Assembly: GCA_039978075.1 (NCBI GenBank)
Contig: JBDWCA010000005.1
Span: 62,001-126,000, forward strand
DNA: 64,000 bases
Origin: Anderseniella sp039978075
Lineage (GTDB): Bacteria > Pseudomonadota > Alphaproteobacteria > Rhizobiales > Aestuariivirgaceae
Reading direction: 5' to 3'
Shown: in pieces, positions 43,025 to 51,787 of the stretch
Numbering within the stretch: position 1 is the first letter of the stretch
Layout: the number at the start of each line of letters is the position of its first letter
The notes under the pieces: generated by a model
What the model was told of the DNA's origin: nothing
The model's input: the letters and a program-made list of their open reading frames with translations, nothing else
Databases searched by the model: none
Translations under genes and position numbers: made by a program

Positions 43025-43489
43025 TTAACCTCTCAGCGAGTTCTTGGGGTTCATGCCCTTGACGTCGACAATCTCGGGTTGCTGTGCTTCATGGGGATGT
43101 TCGGTGCCGGCGAAGATGCGCAGGTTCGACAACTGATCGCGGGTCAGCGGACCGCCGGGCATCATGCGCTTGACTGCCAGTTCCAGCACACGCTCGGGGA
43201 AACGGCCGTCAAGGACCTTGTCGGCCTTGGCTTCCCTGATGCCGCCGGGATAACCGGTGTGGCGATAATAGGTTTTCTGGGTGCGCTTGTTGCCGGTCAA
43301 CACGACCTTGTCGGCGTTGATGACAACAACATTGTCACCCATGTCCATATGAGGGGTGAAAGAAGGTTTGTGCTTGCCGCGAAGACGGGTGGCAATAACG
43401 GCGGCAAGGCGCCCTACGACCAGACCTTCGGCGTCAATCAAAATCCACTTCTTCTCGATTTCGGATGCCCGAATAGAAAAGGTTTTCAT
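43025..43489 (-). CDS. rplM: 50S ribosomal protein L13
   Basis: A 154-residue L13 with WILIDAEGLVVGRLAAVIA, the GDNVVVINADKVVLTGNK core and the VKRMMPGGPLTRDQL motif. Together with rpsI it forms the standard two-gene operon. A probable promoter with a -35 TTGACC lies about 100 bases upstream. Confidence 0.98.
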   Translation of the reverse strand: MKTFSIRASEIEKKWILIDAEGLVVGRLAAVIATRLRGKHKPSFTPHMDMGDNVVVINADKVVLTGNKRTQKTYYRHTGYPGGIREAKADKVLDGRFPERVLELAVKRMMPGGPLTRDQLSNLRIFAGTEHPHEAQQPEIVDVKGMNPKNSLRG

Positions 43490-43566
43490 GACTGTCAGTC
43501 CTGAGTGATTAATTTATCGATCGGTACTTCGGACCGCGTAGGGACCTGATACCGTGCTGGCGATGG

Positions 43567-43595
43567 TTTCTACGCTGGTCCGCAGGTGGGGTCAA
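43567..43595 (-). promoter_or_regulatory. Probable rplM-rpsI promoter
   Basis: On the minus strand TTGACC (within CTTGACC, 43595-43590) is followed after 17 bases by TAGAAA (43572-43567), close to the alphaproteobacterial housekeeping consensus. A 12-13 base inverted repeat (43530-43541 with 43570-43582) overlaps the -10 region. Confidence 0.6.
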
Positions 43596-43668
43596 GCGCA
43601 TTGTGAATTTCAATATTCAGTCATAATATTGATTTTATTATATAAAATACATGTGGTATTATTTTACC

Positions 43669-44097
43669 TCATATATTTCCCATGAAATATGTCGCTTCTG
43701 AGCTGGCCACGAGCTTGTGGTCAACCTCTGATATGATATCCACGCGCGCCACGGTCAGGGTGCGGCCGTGCTTGATCAGCCGTATTTGCGCCACGATGGG
43801 ACCTGGCTGTGGTTTGCGCAGGAAAGAAATTGCCAGATTGGTGGTAACCGCAAGACGGGCAGCTTCCTTGTGGTGCGCCAGCAGCAATACATAGATCGAG
43901 AAGTCGACCATTTCCATCATGGCCGGCCCGGAAACAGTACCACCGGGGCGCAATTGCTGGTCGCCGGCCAAAAGCCGGACGTGGGCCTCTTCCGGTTCCA
44001 GCTTCACCACTTCATAATTTACCCCGTCGCGCAGCGCCTGTGGGAATTCCGCCCTCAAGAACTCGAATACCTCGTCTGCCGACCATTTAAGTGCCAT
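43669..44097 (-). CDS. PaaI-type hotdog thioesterase
   Basis: A 142-residue single hotdog-domain protein. Key elements are the GGTVSGPAMMEMVDFSIYVLL active-site helix with the catalytic Asp, and TTNLAISFLRKPQPGPIVAQ. Such enzymes hydrolyse acyl-CoA thioesters, often aromatic or short-chain. It is alone on the minus strand, upstream of the rplM promoter, and close to (but divergent from) an enoyl-CoA hydratase gene, which fits fatty or aromatic acid metabolism. The exact substrate is unknown. Confidence 0.87.
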   Translation of the reverse strand: MALKWSADEVFEFLRAEFPQALRDGVNYEVVKLEPEEAHVRLLAGDQQLRPGGTVSGPAMMEMVDFSIYVLLLAHHKEAARLAVTTNLAISFLRKPQPGPIVAQIRLIKHGRTLTVARVDIISEVDHKLVASSEATYFMGNI

Positions 44098-44208
44098 TCA
44101 CCTGCATCCGCCAAAGCTTGTTCAACTTGTTCACTGGTATCGGGCAAGTCAGGCTTTCTCGTCAATGGCACTTCCCCCACAATCTGCCGTGCCCTACAAT
44201 CTGCCGTT

Positions 44209-44928
44209 ATGAAGGTCACTGGAAACATTGCTGTTTTGATGGGCTTGGCATTCGTTGTCATGTGTGCCGAGCCTGTGCTGGCGGCAAAGGATCAAACGCG
44301 CCTGCCGGAAGCGCAAGGTCCCGCTGCAGCGGGTGGCGGACTGGGCAGTGCACCGTTTGCTCCGTCACCCGGCAACGAACCGCTGCTTCAGCTCACTCCA
44401 GATGACCAGGAGGAAACGGACAACGACAATACCAATGCGAACGATGACATCCAGGAGATGGCTCCCGCCATTTCCACTGTGGAAACCGTTGAACTGACAC
44501 CGGACCTGGCCAAACGGGCAATTGACGGGTTTGTCAAACTCAAGAACACCTACCAGGATACCGATATTGCAGAATATGAATCTCTCGAACAGTTTGTGGC
44601 TCAGGCCAAGGAAGGCCCGGCGCTTGAGAAAGACATCAAGAGTTTTGGATTCAAGACAGTCGGTGAATGGAATACAGCAATCACATCAGTGAGTTTTGCC
44701 TATGCGGCTTTGTCGGGAACCCATGAAGACGAGATCAGGCAGGAACTGGAAAACATCGAGAAGGAAGTCGATCTCGACCAGCAAATGAAAACATCGCTTG
44801 TTGAGGGGCTGAAATCCATGTTGCCGTCTGACAACAACAAGAAAATTGTCGCCGATCTCAACAAGCAAAAAGTCTGGGCCGAGAAGTTGAAACTGCTTGA
44901 AGAAACCGAAAATGAGGCTGACCACTAA
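44209..44928 (+). CDS. Exported protein of unknown function
   Basis: A 239-residue protein with a signal peptide (MKVTGNIAVLMGLAFVVMCA, cleavage near VLAAK). A disordered acidic segment (about 35-85, including QEETDNDNTNANDD) precedes a helical C-terminal half (YESLEQFVAQAKEGPALEKD, later ELENIEKEVDLDQQMKTSL) that may form a coiled coil. Similar proteins are labelled hypothetical in Hyphomicrobiales. The stop overlaps the enoyl-CoA hydratase start by one base (TAATG). The ATG at 44209 is selected because it begins the signal peptide. Confidence 0.68.
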   Translation: MKVTGNIAVLMGLAFVVMCAEPVLAAKDQTRLPEAQGPAAAGGGLGSAPFAPSPGNEPLLQLTPDDQEETDNDNTNANDDIQEMAPAISTVETVELTPDLAKRAIDGFVKLKNTYQDTDIAEYESLEQFVAQAKEGPALEKDIKSFGFKTVGEWNTAITSVSFAYAALSGTHEDEIRQELENIEKEVDLDQQMKTSLVEGLKSMLPSDNNKKIVADLNKQKVWAEKLKLLEETENEADH

Positions 44929-45725
44929 TGAACCAGGCACCATTGTTGTCCGCTGAAAATGCCGGCCGCATCCTGCGGCTGACGCTGATGCGCGGGTCAC
45001 AGCGCAATCCGCTGTCTACCGCCATGCTGGATGCCATGATGGCCGCGCTCGTGGCAGCCGCATCCGACAAATCGGTCCGCGCCATTGTCATTGCAGGTGA
45101 AGCGCCGGGCTTTTGCGGCGGCCATGATCTGAAAGAAATGACATCGCATCGTTCAGACACTGATGGCGGGCGGGCATTCTACGAGGCGCTGTTTGCACGT
45201 TGCTCTGAGATGATGCAGATGATCGTCGCGCACCCCAAGATCGTCATCGCGGAAGTAAACGGCATTGCCACGGCTGCAGGCTGCCAGCTGGTTGCAGCTT
45301 GTGACATGGCGGTTGCAGGTGCGTCTGCCCGGTTTGGTGTCAACGGGATAAATTCAGGCTTGTTCTGTTCCACGCCGATGGTTGCCCTGTCGCGCAATAT
45401 CGGCCGCAAGCGTGCCATGGAACTGTTGACCACGGGCGCGCTCATGAATGCGGATGAAGCGATGGCAGCAGGCATCGTCAACCAGGTATGCGCCGATGAT
45501 GATCTGGCGACGGTTACCGGACAACTCGCTGCAAAACTGGTGGAACGCTCCCCGGCGGTACTGGCACTGGGCAAGAAGGCGTTTTACGAACAGCTTGAGA
45601 TGCCGCTGGATCAGGCTTACCGGCATACCTCGAAGGTTATCGTCGACAACATGATGATGAAGGATGCTCAGGAAGGCATCGGCGCGTTTCTGGAAAAACG
45701 CAAACCGGAATGGAGCGACGAATGA
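44928..45725 (+). CDS. Enoyl-CoA hydratase/isomerase family protein
   Basis: A 265-residue crotonase-fold enzyme. The oxyanion-hole motifs are visible as GEAPGFCGGHDLKEM and EVNGIATAAGCQLVAACDMA. The expected first catalytic Glu position of true hydratases is not clearly kept (the loop reads RFGVNGINSGLFCSTP), so the reaction may be an isomerisation or hydrolysis. It is in an ATGA chain with the VOC and CoA-binding protein genes downstream. Confidence 0.88.
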   Translation: MNQAPLLSAENAGRILRLTLMRGSQRNPLSTAMLDAMMAALVAAASDKSVRAIVIAGEAPGFCGGHDLKEMTSHRSDTDGGRAFYEALFARCSEMMQMIVAHPKIVIAEVNGIATAAGCQLVAACDMAVAGASARFGVNGINSGLFCSTPMVALSRNIGRKRAMELLTTGALMNADEAMAAGIVNQVCADDDLATVTGQLAAKLVERSPAVLALGKKAFYEQLEMPLDQAYRHTSKVIVDNMMMKDAQEGIGAFLEKRKPEWSDE

Positions 45726-46153
45726 TCGGCCTTGAACCGCGCATCTCCATTGTGACGCTCGGCGTGGATGACATGAAACGGGCCAGGGAGTTCTACGAAC
45801 GCTTGGGCTGGACCGCCGCGGAATCGTCCAACGAAAATGTGACGTTCTTTAATCTGGGCGGCATGATCTTTGGCCTGTATGGTCGCGAGGCGCTTGCCGA
45901 AGATGCCCAGGTTGAATTTTCGAAGGCCTCGTTCTCCGGTGTATCACTGGCCCACAACTGCGCCAGCGAAGAGCAGGTTGATGCGGTTATGGCATTTGCC
46001 GAAAAAGCCGGGGCGAAGGTTGTCAAACAACCTCAAAAAGTATTCTGGGGTGGGTATTCGGGGTATTTTTCAGACCCGGACGGTCATTTGTGGGAAATTG
46101 CCTACAACCCGTTTTTCCCGCTGGATGAAGACGGGCGGATTACCGCACCATGA
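45722..46153 (+). CDS. VOC superfamily (glyoxalase-like) protein
   Basis: A 143-residue protein of two betaalphabeta-beta-beta modules: ISIVTLGVDDMKRAREFYER starts the first, and GGYSGYFSDPDGHLWEIAYNP is the conserved C-terminal motif of the second. Members include glyoxalases, dioxygenases and resistance proteins; this one resembles uncharacterised glyoxalase-like enzymes. Only one clear metal-ligand set (the Glu in LWEIAYNP) is obvious. Translationally coupled on both sides (ATGA). Confidence 0.86.
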   Translation: MIGLEPRISIVTLGVDDMKRAREFYERLGWTAAESSNENVTFFNLGGMIFGLYGREALAEDAQVEFSKASFSGVSLAHNCASEEQVDAVMAFAEKAGAKVVKQPQKVFWGGYSGYFSDPDGHLWEIAYNPFFPLDEDGRITAP

Positions 46154-46677
46154 ATCACGACACTTACGAAGCCCCCTACATCCGCAAAATTCTGGAGGAT
46201 GTCAGAACCATCGCCATTGTCGGGGCATCGTCGAACGAAGCCCGCCCGTCTTTCTTTGTGACCAAGTACCTAATCGACAAGGGTTACAAGGTGTTCCCGC
46301 TTAACCCGGGCATGGCGGGCAAGGAAATATGCGGGCGCAAGGTTTATGCCTCATTGAACGATGTGCCGGACACCATCGATATGGTCGATATTTTTCGCAA
46401 CTCCGCGGTGGCAGCGAGTTTTGTCGACCAGGCGTTGACGCTGGCACCGGTGCCAAAAGTCATCTGGATGCAATTGACGGTGCGCCACGAAGAGGCGGCT
46501 GAAAAGGCAGAAGCCGCAGGCGTCCGCGTGGTCATGAACCGGTGCCCGAAAATCGAGTATGGCAAACTGTCGGGCGAATGGGGCTGGGTTGGCGGTAATT
46601 CCGGTGTGATATCGTCGAAAAAGCAGTCACTTCACGGGTCCGGCAAGATGCAGAGTCTCGGGATCGTAAAACCGTAG
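46150..46677 (+). CDS. CoA-binding domain protein (YccU-like)
   Basis: A 175-residue Rossmann-fold protein. Its CoA-binding signature includes VRTIAIVGASSNEARPSFFV and GYKVFPLNPGMAGKEICGRK, with VVMNRCPKIEYGKL near the end. The family has CoA-binding ability but no known reaction. It closes a four-gene unit (exported protein, enoyl-CoA hydratase, VOC, CoA-binding protein). Confidence 0.9.
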   Translation: MNHDTYEAPYIRKILEDVRTIAIVGASSNEARPSFFVTKYLIDKGYKVFPLNPGMAGKEICGRKVYASLNDVPDTIDMVDIFRNSAVAASFVDQALTLAPVPKVIWMQLTVRHEEAAEKAEAAGVRVVMNRCPKIEYGKLSGEWGWVGGNSGVISSKKQSLHGSGKMQSLGIVKP

Positions 46678-46795
46678 GGCTTCACCTCATACGAGTTTTC
46701 GTTCTCTAAAAAGAACAATTGTTTGATTTGCCGTCCTTTGCTAGAACGCTCCCCCTGCACTGAAAGTTACCAAGCGCATCCAAGGAGCATTTCAC

Positions 46796-48076
46796 ATGAG
46801 CGATCAGCAACCGGGCTTTGACACACTGGCCATTCACGCGGGCGCAAAGCCTGATCCGGCAACCGGCGCACGCGCCACGCCGATCTACCAGACAACATCG
46901 TTCGTGTTTGATGATGCCCAGCATGCTGCAGACCTGTTTGCCCTGCGCGCTTTCGGAAATATCTATACCCGGATCATGAACCCGACCCAGGCGGTTCTGG
47001 AAGAAAAGGTAGCCGCTCTGGAAGGCGGTACGGCAGCGCTGGCATGCGCATCGGGTCATTCCGCCCAGCTCATTATCTGCCACTCACTGATGATGCCGGG
47101 TGACGAGATCGTCTGTGCCCGCCAGCTTTATGGCGGCTCGATCAATGCCTTTAATCACTCGTTCAAGTCGTTCGGCTGGAATGTGGTGTGGGCCGACATC
47201 GACGACATCTCTTCGTTCGAAAATGCCATTACGCCGAAAACCAAGGCGATCTTCATTGAATCGATTGCCAATCCGGGTGGCCGTGTCACCGACATGGAAG
47301 CGATCGCAGCTGTTGCCAAGAAGGCTCATGTGCCGCTCATCGTCGACAACACGCTGGCCTCGCCCTATCTGTGCCGGCCGATCGAACATGGCGCCAATAT
47401 CGTGGTGGAATCGCTGACCAAGTTCCTCGGCGGCCACGGCAACTCCATGGGCGGCGTTATTGTCGACGGCGGCAATTTCGACTGGGGCAAGAACAAGGGC
47501 CAGTTCCCGATGTTGTCGGAACCCAATGCGTCCTACAACGGCGTCACCATGTATGAGACCTTCGGCAATATCGCTTTTGCGATCACCTGCCGTGTATTGG
47601 GACTGCGCGATCTGGGCCCGGCTATTTCACCGTTCAATGCCTTCCAGATACTGACCGGCATGGAAACCCTGTCCCTGCGCATGCAACGCCACTGTGACAA
47701 TGCGCTGAAAGTGGCCGAGTGGTTGTCCAGTGATCCGCGTGTGTCATGGGTCAGCTATGCGGCACTTCCCGGCGACAAGGATCACGACAACCAGAAGAAA
47801 TATGCACCGAAGGGGGCAGGGGCGGTATTCACCTTCGGCCTGAAAGGCGGTTATGACGCCGGTGTCGGCACGGTATCAAAGGTCGAACTGCTGTCTCACC
47901 TGGCCAATGTCGGTGATACAAGGTCTCTGATCATCCACCCGGCTTCAACCACGCACTCGCAGCTCACGCCGGAACAGCTTGAAAAGGCCGGTGCCGGTGC
48001 AGACGTCGTGCGCCTGTCCGTTGGTATCGAAGACGTTGCCGACATTATTGCCGATCTTGATCAGGCAATGAGCTGA
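46796..48076 (+). CDS. metY: O-acetylhomoserine sulfhydrylase
   Basis: A 426-residue Cys/Met metabolism PLP enzyme. The Schiff-base lysine is K209 in VESLTKFLGGHG; other landmarks are GNIYTRIMNPTQAVLEEKVAALEGG and the C-terminal LSVGIEDVADI. It converts O-acetylhomoserine and sulfide (or methanethiol) to homocysteine (or methionine). The length and ATPIYQTTSF start match MetY rather than MetB. It has its own promoter region of about 120 bases, where I looked for a SAM riboswitch and found none. Confidence 0.92.
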   Translation: MSDQQPGFDTLAIHAGAKPDPATGARATPIYQTTSFVFDDAQHAADLFALRAFGNIYTRIMNPTQAVLEEKVAALEGGTAALACASGHSAQLIICHSLMMPGDEIVCARQLYGGSINAFNHSFKSFGWNVVWADIDDISSFENAITPKTKAIFIESIANPGGRVTDMEAIAAVAKKAHVPLIVDNTLASPYLCRPIEHGANIVVESLTKFLGGHGNSMGGVIVDGGNFDWGKNKGQFPMLSEPNASYNGVTMYETFGNIAFAITCRVLGLRDLGPAISPFNAFQILTGMETLSLRMQRHCDNALKVAEWLSSDPRVSWVSYAALPGDKDHDNQKKYAPKGAGAVFTFGLKGGYDAGVGTVSKVELLSHLANVGDTRSLIIHPASTTHSQLTPEQLEKAGAGADVVRLSVGIEDVADIIADLDQAMS

Positions 48077-48079
48077 CAC

Positions 48080-49153
48080 TCAGGTTACCTGCGCCGCAGA
48101 TGGAACTGCCGTCTGTGGCGCACCACAAACCTCATGCAGGTGCCAGATGCAGGCTGCCAGTACGACAAGGGCGCCGCCCTGGTGGATTAGCCCCAGTGTA
48201 ATCGGTACGTGAGCCAACAGCGTCCAGATGCCGAAACCGATCTGCGCCAGAACGGTGAGCAGGATCGCCAGAGCTGACATTCGCACGGCCGGGGGATGTT
48301 GCTCGCTCATGGCGCGCGCCGCGTGCACCAGTGCCAGTACGGCGATGACATAGGCCATGATCCGGTGTTGAAACTGTACCGTGAGCACATTTTCAAAGAA
48401 ATTGCGCCAGGCCGGCTCCATTGCCATCAGCCCGCTGGGCACGAACCGGCCATCCATCAGGGGCCAGGTGTTGTGAGACAGGCCGGCATCAAGCCCGGCG
48501 ACAAACCCGCCCAGTGCCGTTTGCGCAATTATCAGCGCGGTCAGGGCCAGAGCAGACAAGCCCAGATTGACCGTCGAGGCGGGCCTGCGCTTGTCACGGC
48601 CAATGCCGAGTGCGGTCCACACGATTGCTGCGAAGATGACTGTTGCCAGTGTCAGGTGAGCGGACAGGCGGTACTGGCTCACATCGGTCCGCTCCACCAG
48701 ACCCGACATCACCATGTACCAACCAAGTGCGCCCTGCAGGCCTCCCAGGACAAACAGCACCAGTAGCCGCGGCACTTGGGATTTGTGCAACCTGCCGGTC
48801 AGCCAGAACAAGACGAACGGCACAAAGAAAGCCACGCCAATGGCACGGCCCAGAAACCGGTGCCCCCACTCCCACCAGTAAATGAACTTGAATTCGTCCA
48901 GGCTCATGCCCTTATTGATGAGCTGGTATTCCGGGATCTGGCGGTATTTTTCAAGTGCCTCCAGCCAGTGCGCTTCGCTCAATGGCGGGATGGCGCCCAG
49001 CAGTGGTTTCCATTCGGTGATGGACAGGCCCGAATCTGTCAGTCGGGTGGCGCCGCCGACGATCACCATGGCAAATACCATAGCCGCGACAAATACCAGC
49101 CACCAGCGTATGTAGGGCAGGGAAGCGAGCTGTTTTTCGGTCAACGCTGTCAT
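48080..49153 (-). CDS. ctaA: Heme A synthase, COX15 type
   Basis: A 357-residue membrane protein with eight helices. Diagnostic motifs are VIVGGATRLTDSGLSITEWKPL, EWGHRFLGRAIG, and the paired heme histidines in QFQHRIMAYV and LIHQGGALVVL. It converts heme O to heme A for aa3-type cytochrome oxidase. The start at 49153 is where homologous N-termini begin (MTALTEKQLASLPY); the frame is open upstream. It fits with the SCO1/PCuAC copper chaperones elsewhere in the window as an oxidase-assembly function. Confidence 0.94.
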   Translation of the reverse strand: MTALTEKQLASLPYIRWWLVFVAAMVFAMVIVGGATRLTDSGLSITEWKPLLGAIPPLSEAHWLEALEKYRQIPEYQLINKGMSLDEFKFIYWWEWGHRFLGRAIGVAFFVPFVLFWLTGRLHKSQVPRLLVLFVLGGLQGALGWYMVMSGLVERTDVSQYRLSAHLTLATVIFAAIVWTALGIGRDKRRPASTVNLGLSALALTALIIAQTALGGFVAGLDAGLSHNTWPLMDGRFVPSGLMAMEPAWRNFFENVLTVQFQHRIMAYVIAVLALVHAARAMSEQHPPAVRMSALAILLTVLAQIGFGIWTLLAHVPITLGLIHQGGALVVLAACIWHLHEVCGAPQTAVPSAAQVT

Positions 49154-49402
49154 GACCTGTGACCTATTGCGTGTCGGGCTATGTTTGAAGGGCGCACAGC
49201 GCCGCACCTCAGATCAGATTTTGACGTGCCGGAGTAACTGTGTTGGGTCGATCAGACCGGTGTAGCCGCAGGTTTCAAGGTTGCCGCTGGGGCAATTAAC
49301 CGTGTCATTGTTGCTCTAGCACACGCAGCCGAATTCTTGGTACATATGGTTTATGAAAGATGACGAACCGGGGTGTACGTCAGTGTGGAGTAGCAGACTA
49401 AA

Positions 49403-50722
49403 GTGAAGCAAAAGATCGAACAGGCGGCGCAGCTGTTCCAGGCGGGACAGCCACGCGAAGCGCTTGAAATGCTGCAACCTGTGACCAGCGAGGCACCGGG
49501 CATGATGCGCGGACAAACGCTGTCTGCGCGCTGCTGGCTGGCGCTCGGCCACAGGGACAAGGCGCTCGATCATCTGGCCACAGTTGCCGGCTACGTCGAT
49601 AGTGCCCCGCGCCCGGCGCTGGCCCGGGCCAATCTTGCACGGTTTTATGCCCTGGCCGATGAGTGGGATAAGGCAACGTCAATTCTCGAAGTGGCCGTGT
49701 CCCAGGAGCCGGACAATATTGAACTGAAGGTCAAACATGCCGACATGCTGGCCAATGCAGGACAGTGGCGTGAAGCCTTGATGATCTTTGAAGCGGCGGT
49801 CAAGAAGTTCCCGGAAAACGCATCGCTTTTGCGCTCTACAGCGGTTTCGGCCCAGATGAGCAAGCAGAATACCCGGGCCGTAGAACTGTACACTCGCACC
49901 ATGGCGGCGGGGCTTGTGGACAAGCAGATTTATTCCAACCTGATTGGTGCGCTGATTGAACTGGGCCGCGTCGATGAAGCTCATCGTCATGCAGTTGACT
50001 GGTGTGCCGCCATGCCGACAGACATCGAGGCAATGGCCTTCATGGCCCTGCTCGAGGTCGAGGTGGGCAATCATGATGCCGCGGCACGCTGGTTTGATTT
50101 TGACCGTTTTGTAAAGGGGCACGCCATAGAGGTTCCGGCAGGTTATGACGACCTGAATGCCTTCAACAAGGCCCTTGAGGCTGTGGTGCTCGGGCATGAT
50201 CGGCTGGAGACGCCGCCTGAAGATCACCCGACCTGGCACCATCCTGCGCTGCGCATAGGTCCGGATATCAATAATGATCATTCCGGCCCCGTGGGTGAGC
50301 TTGAGAAGCAGATGCGCAAGGCCGCCGACAAGTATTTTGCTGACAGTCCCAACGACGACAATCATCCGTTCCTGGCAACCGAGCCGACCGACTATGACAT
50401 TGTGGCGTGGTCTGCGGTACTGGATGGCGAGGGCAATCAGAAGCCGCATATCCACATGTCAGGTTATCTGTCGGGATGTTATTATGTGACCATTCCCGAT
50501 GAGGTGTCGGGATCAGGCGCTGACCATGCCGGTGCCTTTGAAATGGGCAGGCCCCCGGAGGAATTGCCGTTCAAGGCAGAATTTCCGGTCGAAACCGTCA
50601 AGCCGTATGAAGGCCTGATGCTGCTGTTTCCAGCCTTCATGTATCACGGTACGGTACCGTTCAAGTCGAAGCAGAAACGCATCTGCGTTGCGTTTGACGT
50701 GATCCCGAAACAGGCAGCCTGA
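49403..50722 (+). CDS. TPR protein with C-terminal 2OG-Fe(II) oxygenase-like domain
   Basis: A 439-residue fusion. The first 260 residues contain tetratricopeptide repeats (QAAQLFQAGQPREALEML, SARCWLALGHRDKALDHL, NIELKVKHADMLANAGQWREA). The C-terminal 150 residues match the putative 2OG-Fe(II) oxygenase family: the iron ligands are likely in HIHMSGYLSGCYYVTIP and FMYHGTVPF, and the 2OG-binding Arg in KRICVAFDV. The start is GTG; GGAG lies 12 bases before it. Likely target is unknown; the TPR part may bind a protein substrate. Confidence 0.85.
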   Translation: MKQKIEQAAQLFQAGQPREALEMLQPVTSEAPGMMRGQTLSARCWLALGHRDKALDHLATVAGYVDSAPRPALARANLARFYALADEWDKATSILEVAVSQEPDNIELKVKHADMLANAGQWREALMIFEAAVKKFPENASLLRSTAVSAQMSKQNTRAVELYTRTMAAGLVDKQIYSNLIGALIELGRVDEAHRHAVDWCAAMPTDIEAMAFMALLEVEVGNHDAAARWFDFDRFVKGHAIEVPAGYDDLNAFNKALEAVVLGHDRLETPPEDHPTWHHPALRIGPDINNDHSGPVGELEKQMRKAADKYFADSPNDDNHPFLATEPTDYDIVAWSAVLDGEGNQKPHIHMSGYLSGCYYVTIPDEVSGSGADHAGAFEMGRPPEELPFKAEFPVETVKPYEGLMLLFPAFMYHGTVPFKSKQKRICVAFDVIPKQAA

Positions 50723-50730
50723 AGCAGGTT

Positions 50731-51753
50731 TTACTCAGCCGCCTGACGCGCTGCCATCGCATCCGCCACCACAGCAAGCGCCTGATCGATGATCTCGACG
50801 CCGGCACCGTCGCGGCGCGCATCTTCCGACAGGAAACGGCGCCATAGCCTGCCGCCGGGCTGGGCATGAAACAGGCCCATCATGTGCCGGGTGATGCGGG
50901 TGATGTAATCCCCTTGTGCCAGACGTTGATCAATGTAGCCGGTCATGGCCTCGGCAGCGTCCATCCGGGTCGCTGCCGGATTTTCAGGTGCACCGAATAT
51001 TGCCCGATCCACGTCAGCCAGGAGCCAGGGATGCTGGTAGGCCGCGCGGCCCAGCATGACACCATCCACGTGTGTCAGATGTTCTTGCGCGTCTTGCAGC
51101 GTTTCGATGCCGCCATTGATCGAGATGTGCAGGTCCGGCCGGGATGCCTTGAGTCGGTAGACCCGATCATAATCCAGCGGCGGCACATCGCGGTTCTGCT
51201 TCGGGCTGAGGCCATTGAGCCACGCCTTGCGGGCATGAACGATGAATGTATCGCAACCCGCCGAGGCAACCGTTTCGATGAAGCGGGTAAAATCGGCCTC
51301 TGAATCCTGATCATCGATGCCGATACGGCATTTGACGGTCACGGGAACAGCGACGGCTGCGCGCATGGCGTCGACGCCGCGTGCCACCGTGTCCGGTTCC
51401 GCCATCAGGCAGGCACCGAAGCGGCCGGACTGCACCCGGTCTGACGGGCAGCCGCAATTGAGGTTGATTTCGTCATAGCCAAGGTCTTCACCAATGCGGG
51501 CGGCTTCGGCTAGTTCCGCCGGGTCTGACCCGCCAAGTTGCAGGGCGACGGGATGTTCGCATGCATCGAAACCAAGCAGGTGCTCGCGGTCGCCATGGAT
51601 GATCGCACCGGTGGTCAGCATTTCCGTATAGAGCAGGGCGCGACGGGTCAGTTGCCGGTGAAACACCCGGCAATGCCGGTCCGTCCAGTCCATCATCGGC
51701 GCCACGGACAGCCGCCGCGCATCATTGGCGGATATGTTGACATCATTGCTCAT
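50731..51753 (-). CDS. dusA: tRNA-dihydrouridine synthase A
   Basis: A 340-residue Dus enzyme. Start APMMDWTDRHCRVFHR, catalytic cysteine region NLNCGCPSDRVQSGRFGACLM, FMN-binding GVMLGRAAYQHPW and KCRIGIDD are all typical. It reduces uridines at positions 20/20a in the D-loop of tRNA using NADPH and FMN. It follows the thi operon by 34 bases on the same strand and may be read through from it. Confidence 0.95.
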   Translation of the reverse strand: MSNDVNISANDARRLSVAPMMDWTDRHCRVFHRQLTRRALLYTEMLTTGAIIHGDREHLLGFDACEHPVALQLGGSDPAELAEAARIGEDLGYDEINLNCGCPSDRVQSGRFGACLMAEPDTVARGVDAMRAAVAVPVTVKCRIGIDDQDSEADFTRFIETVASAGCDTFIVHARKAWLNGLSPKQNRDVPPLDYDRVYRLKASRPDLHISINGGIETLQDAQEHLTHVDGVMLGRAAYQHPWLLADVDRAIFGAPENPAATRMDAAEAMTGYIDQRLAQGDYITRITRHMMGLFHAQPGGRLWRRFLSEDARRDGAGVEIIDQALAVVADAMAARQAAE

Positions 51754-51787
51754 GGCACCGTTCCATACAGAGACAGAATGTATGGTG

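Noticed and set aside
46678..46795. Possible SAM riboswitch upstream of metY
   Set aside because: I looked for the SAM-II and SAM-I conserved blocks in these 118 bases and found none; only a short GTTCT/AGAAC inverted repeat is present.
49250..49320. Possible fifth copy of the bipartite repeat (AATTAACC ... TTGTTGCTCTAG)
   Set aside because: Only about 20 scattered bases agree and there is no hairpin, so it cannot be told from chance.
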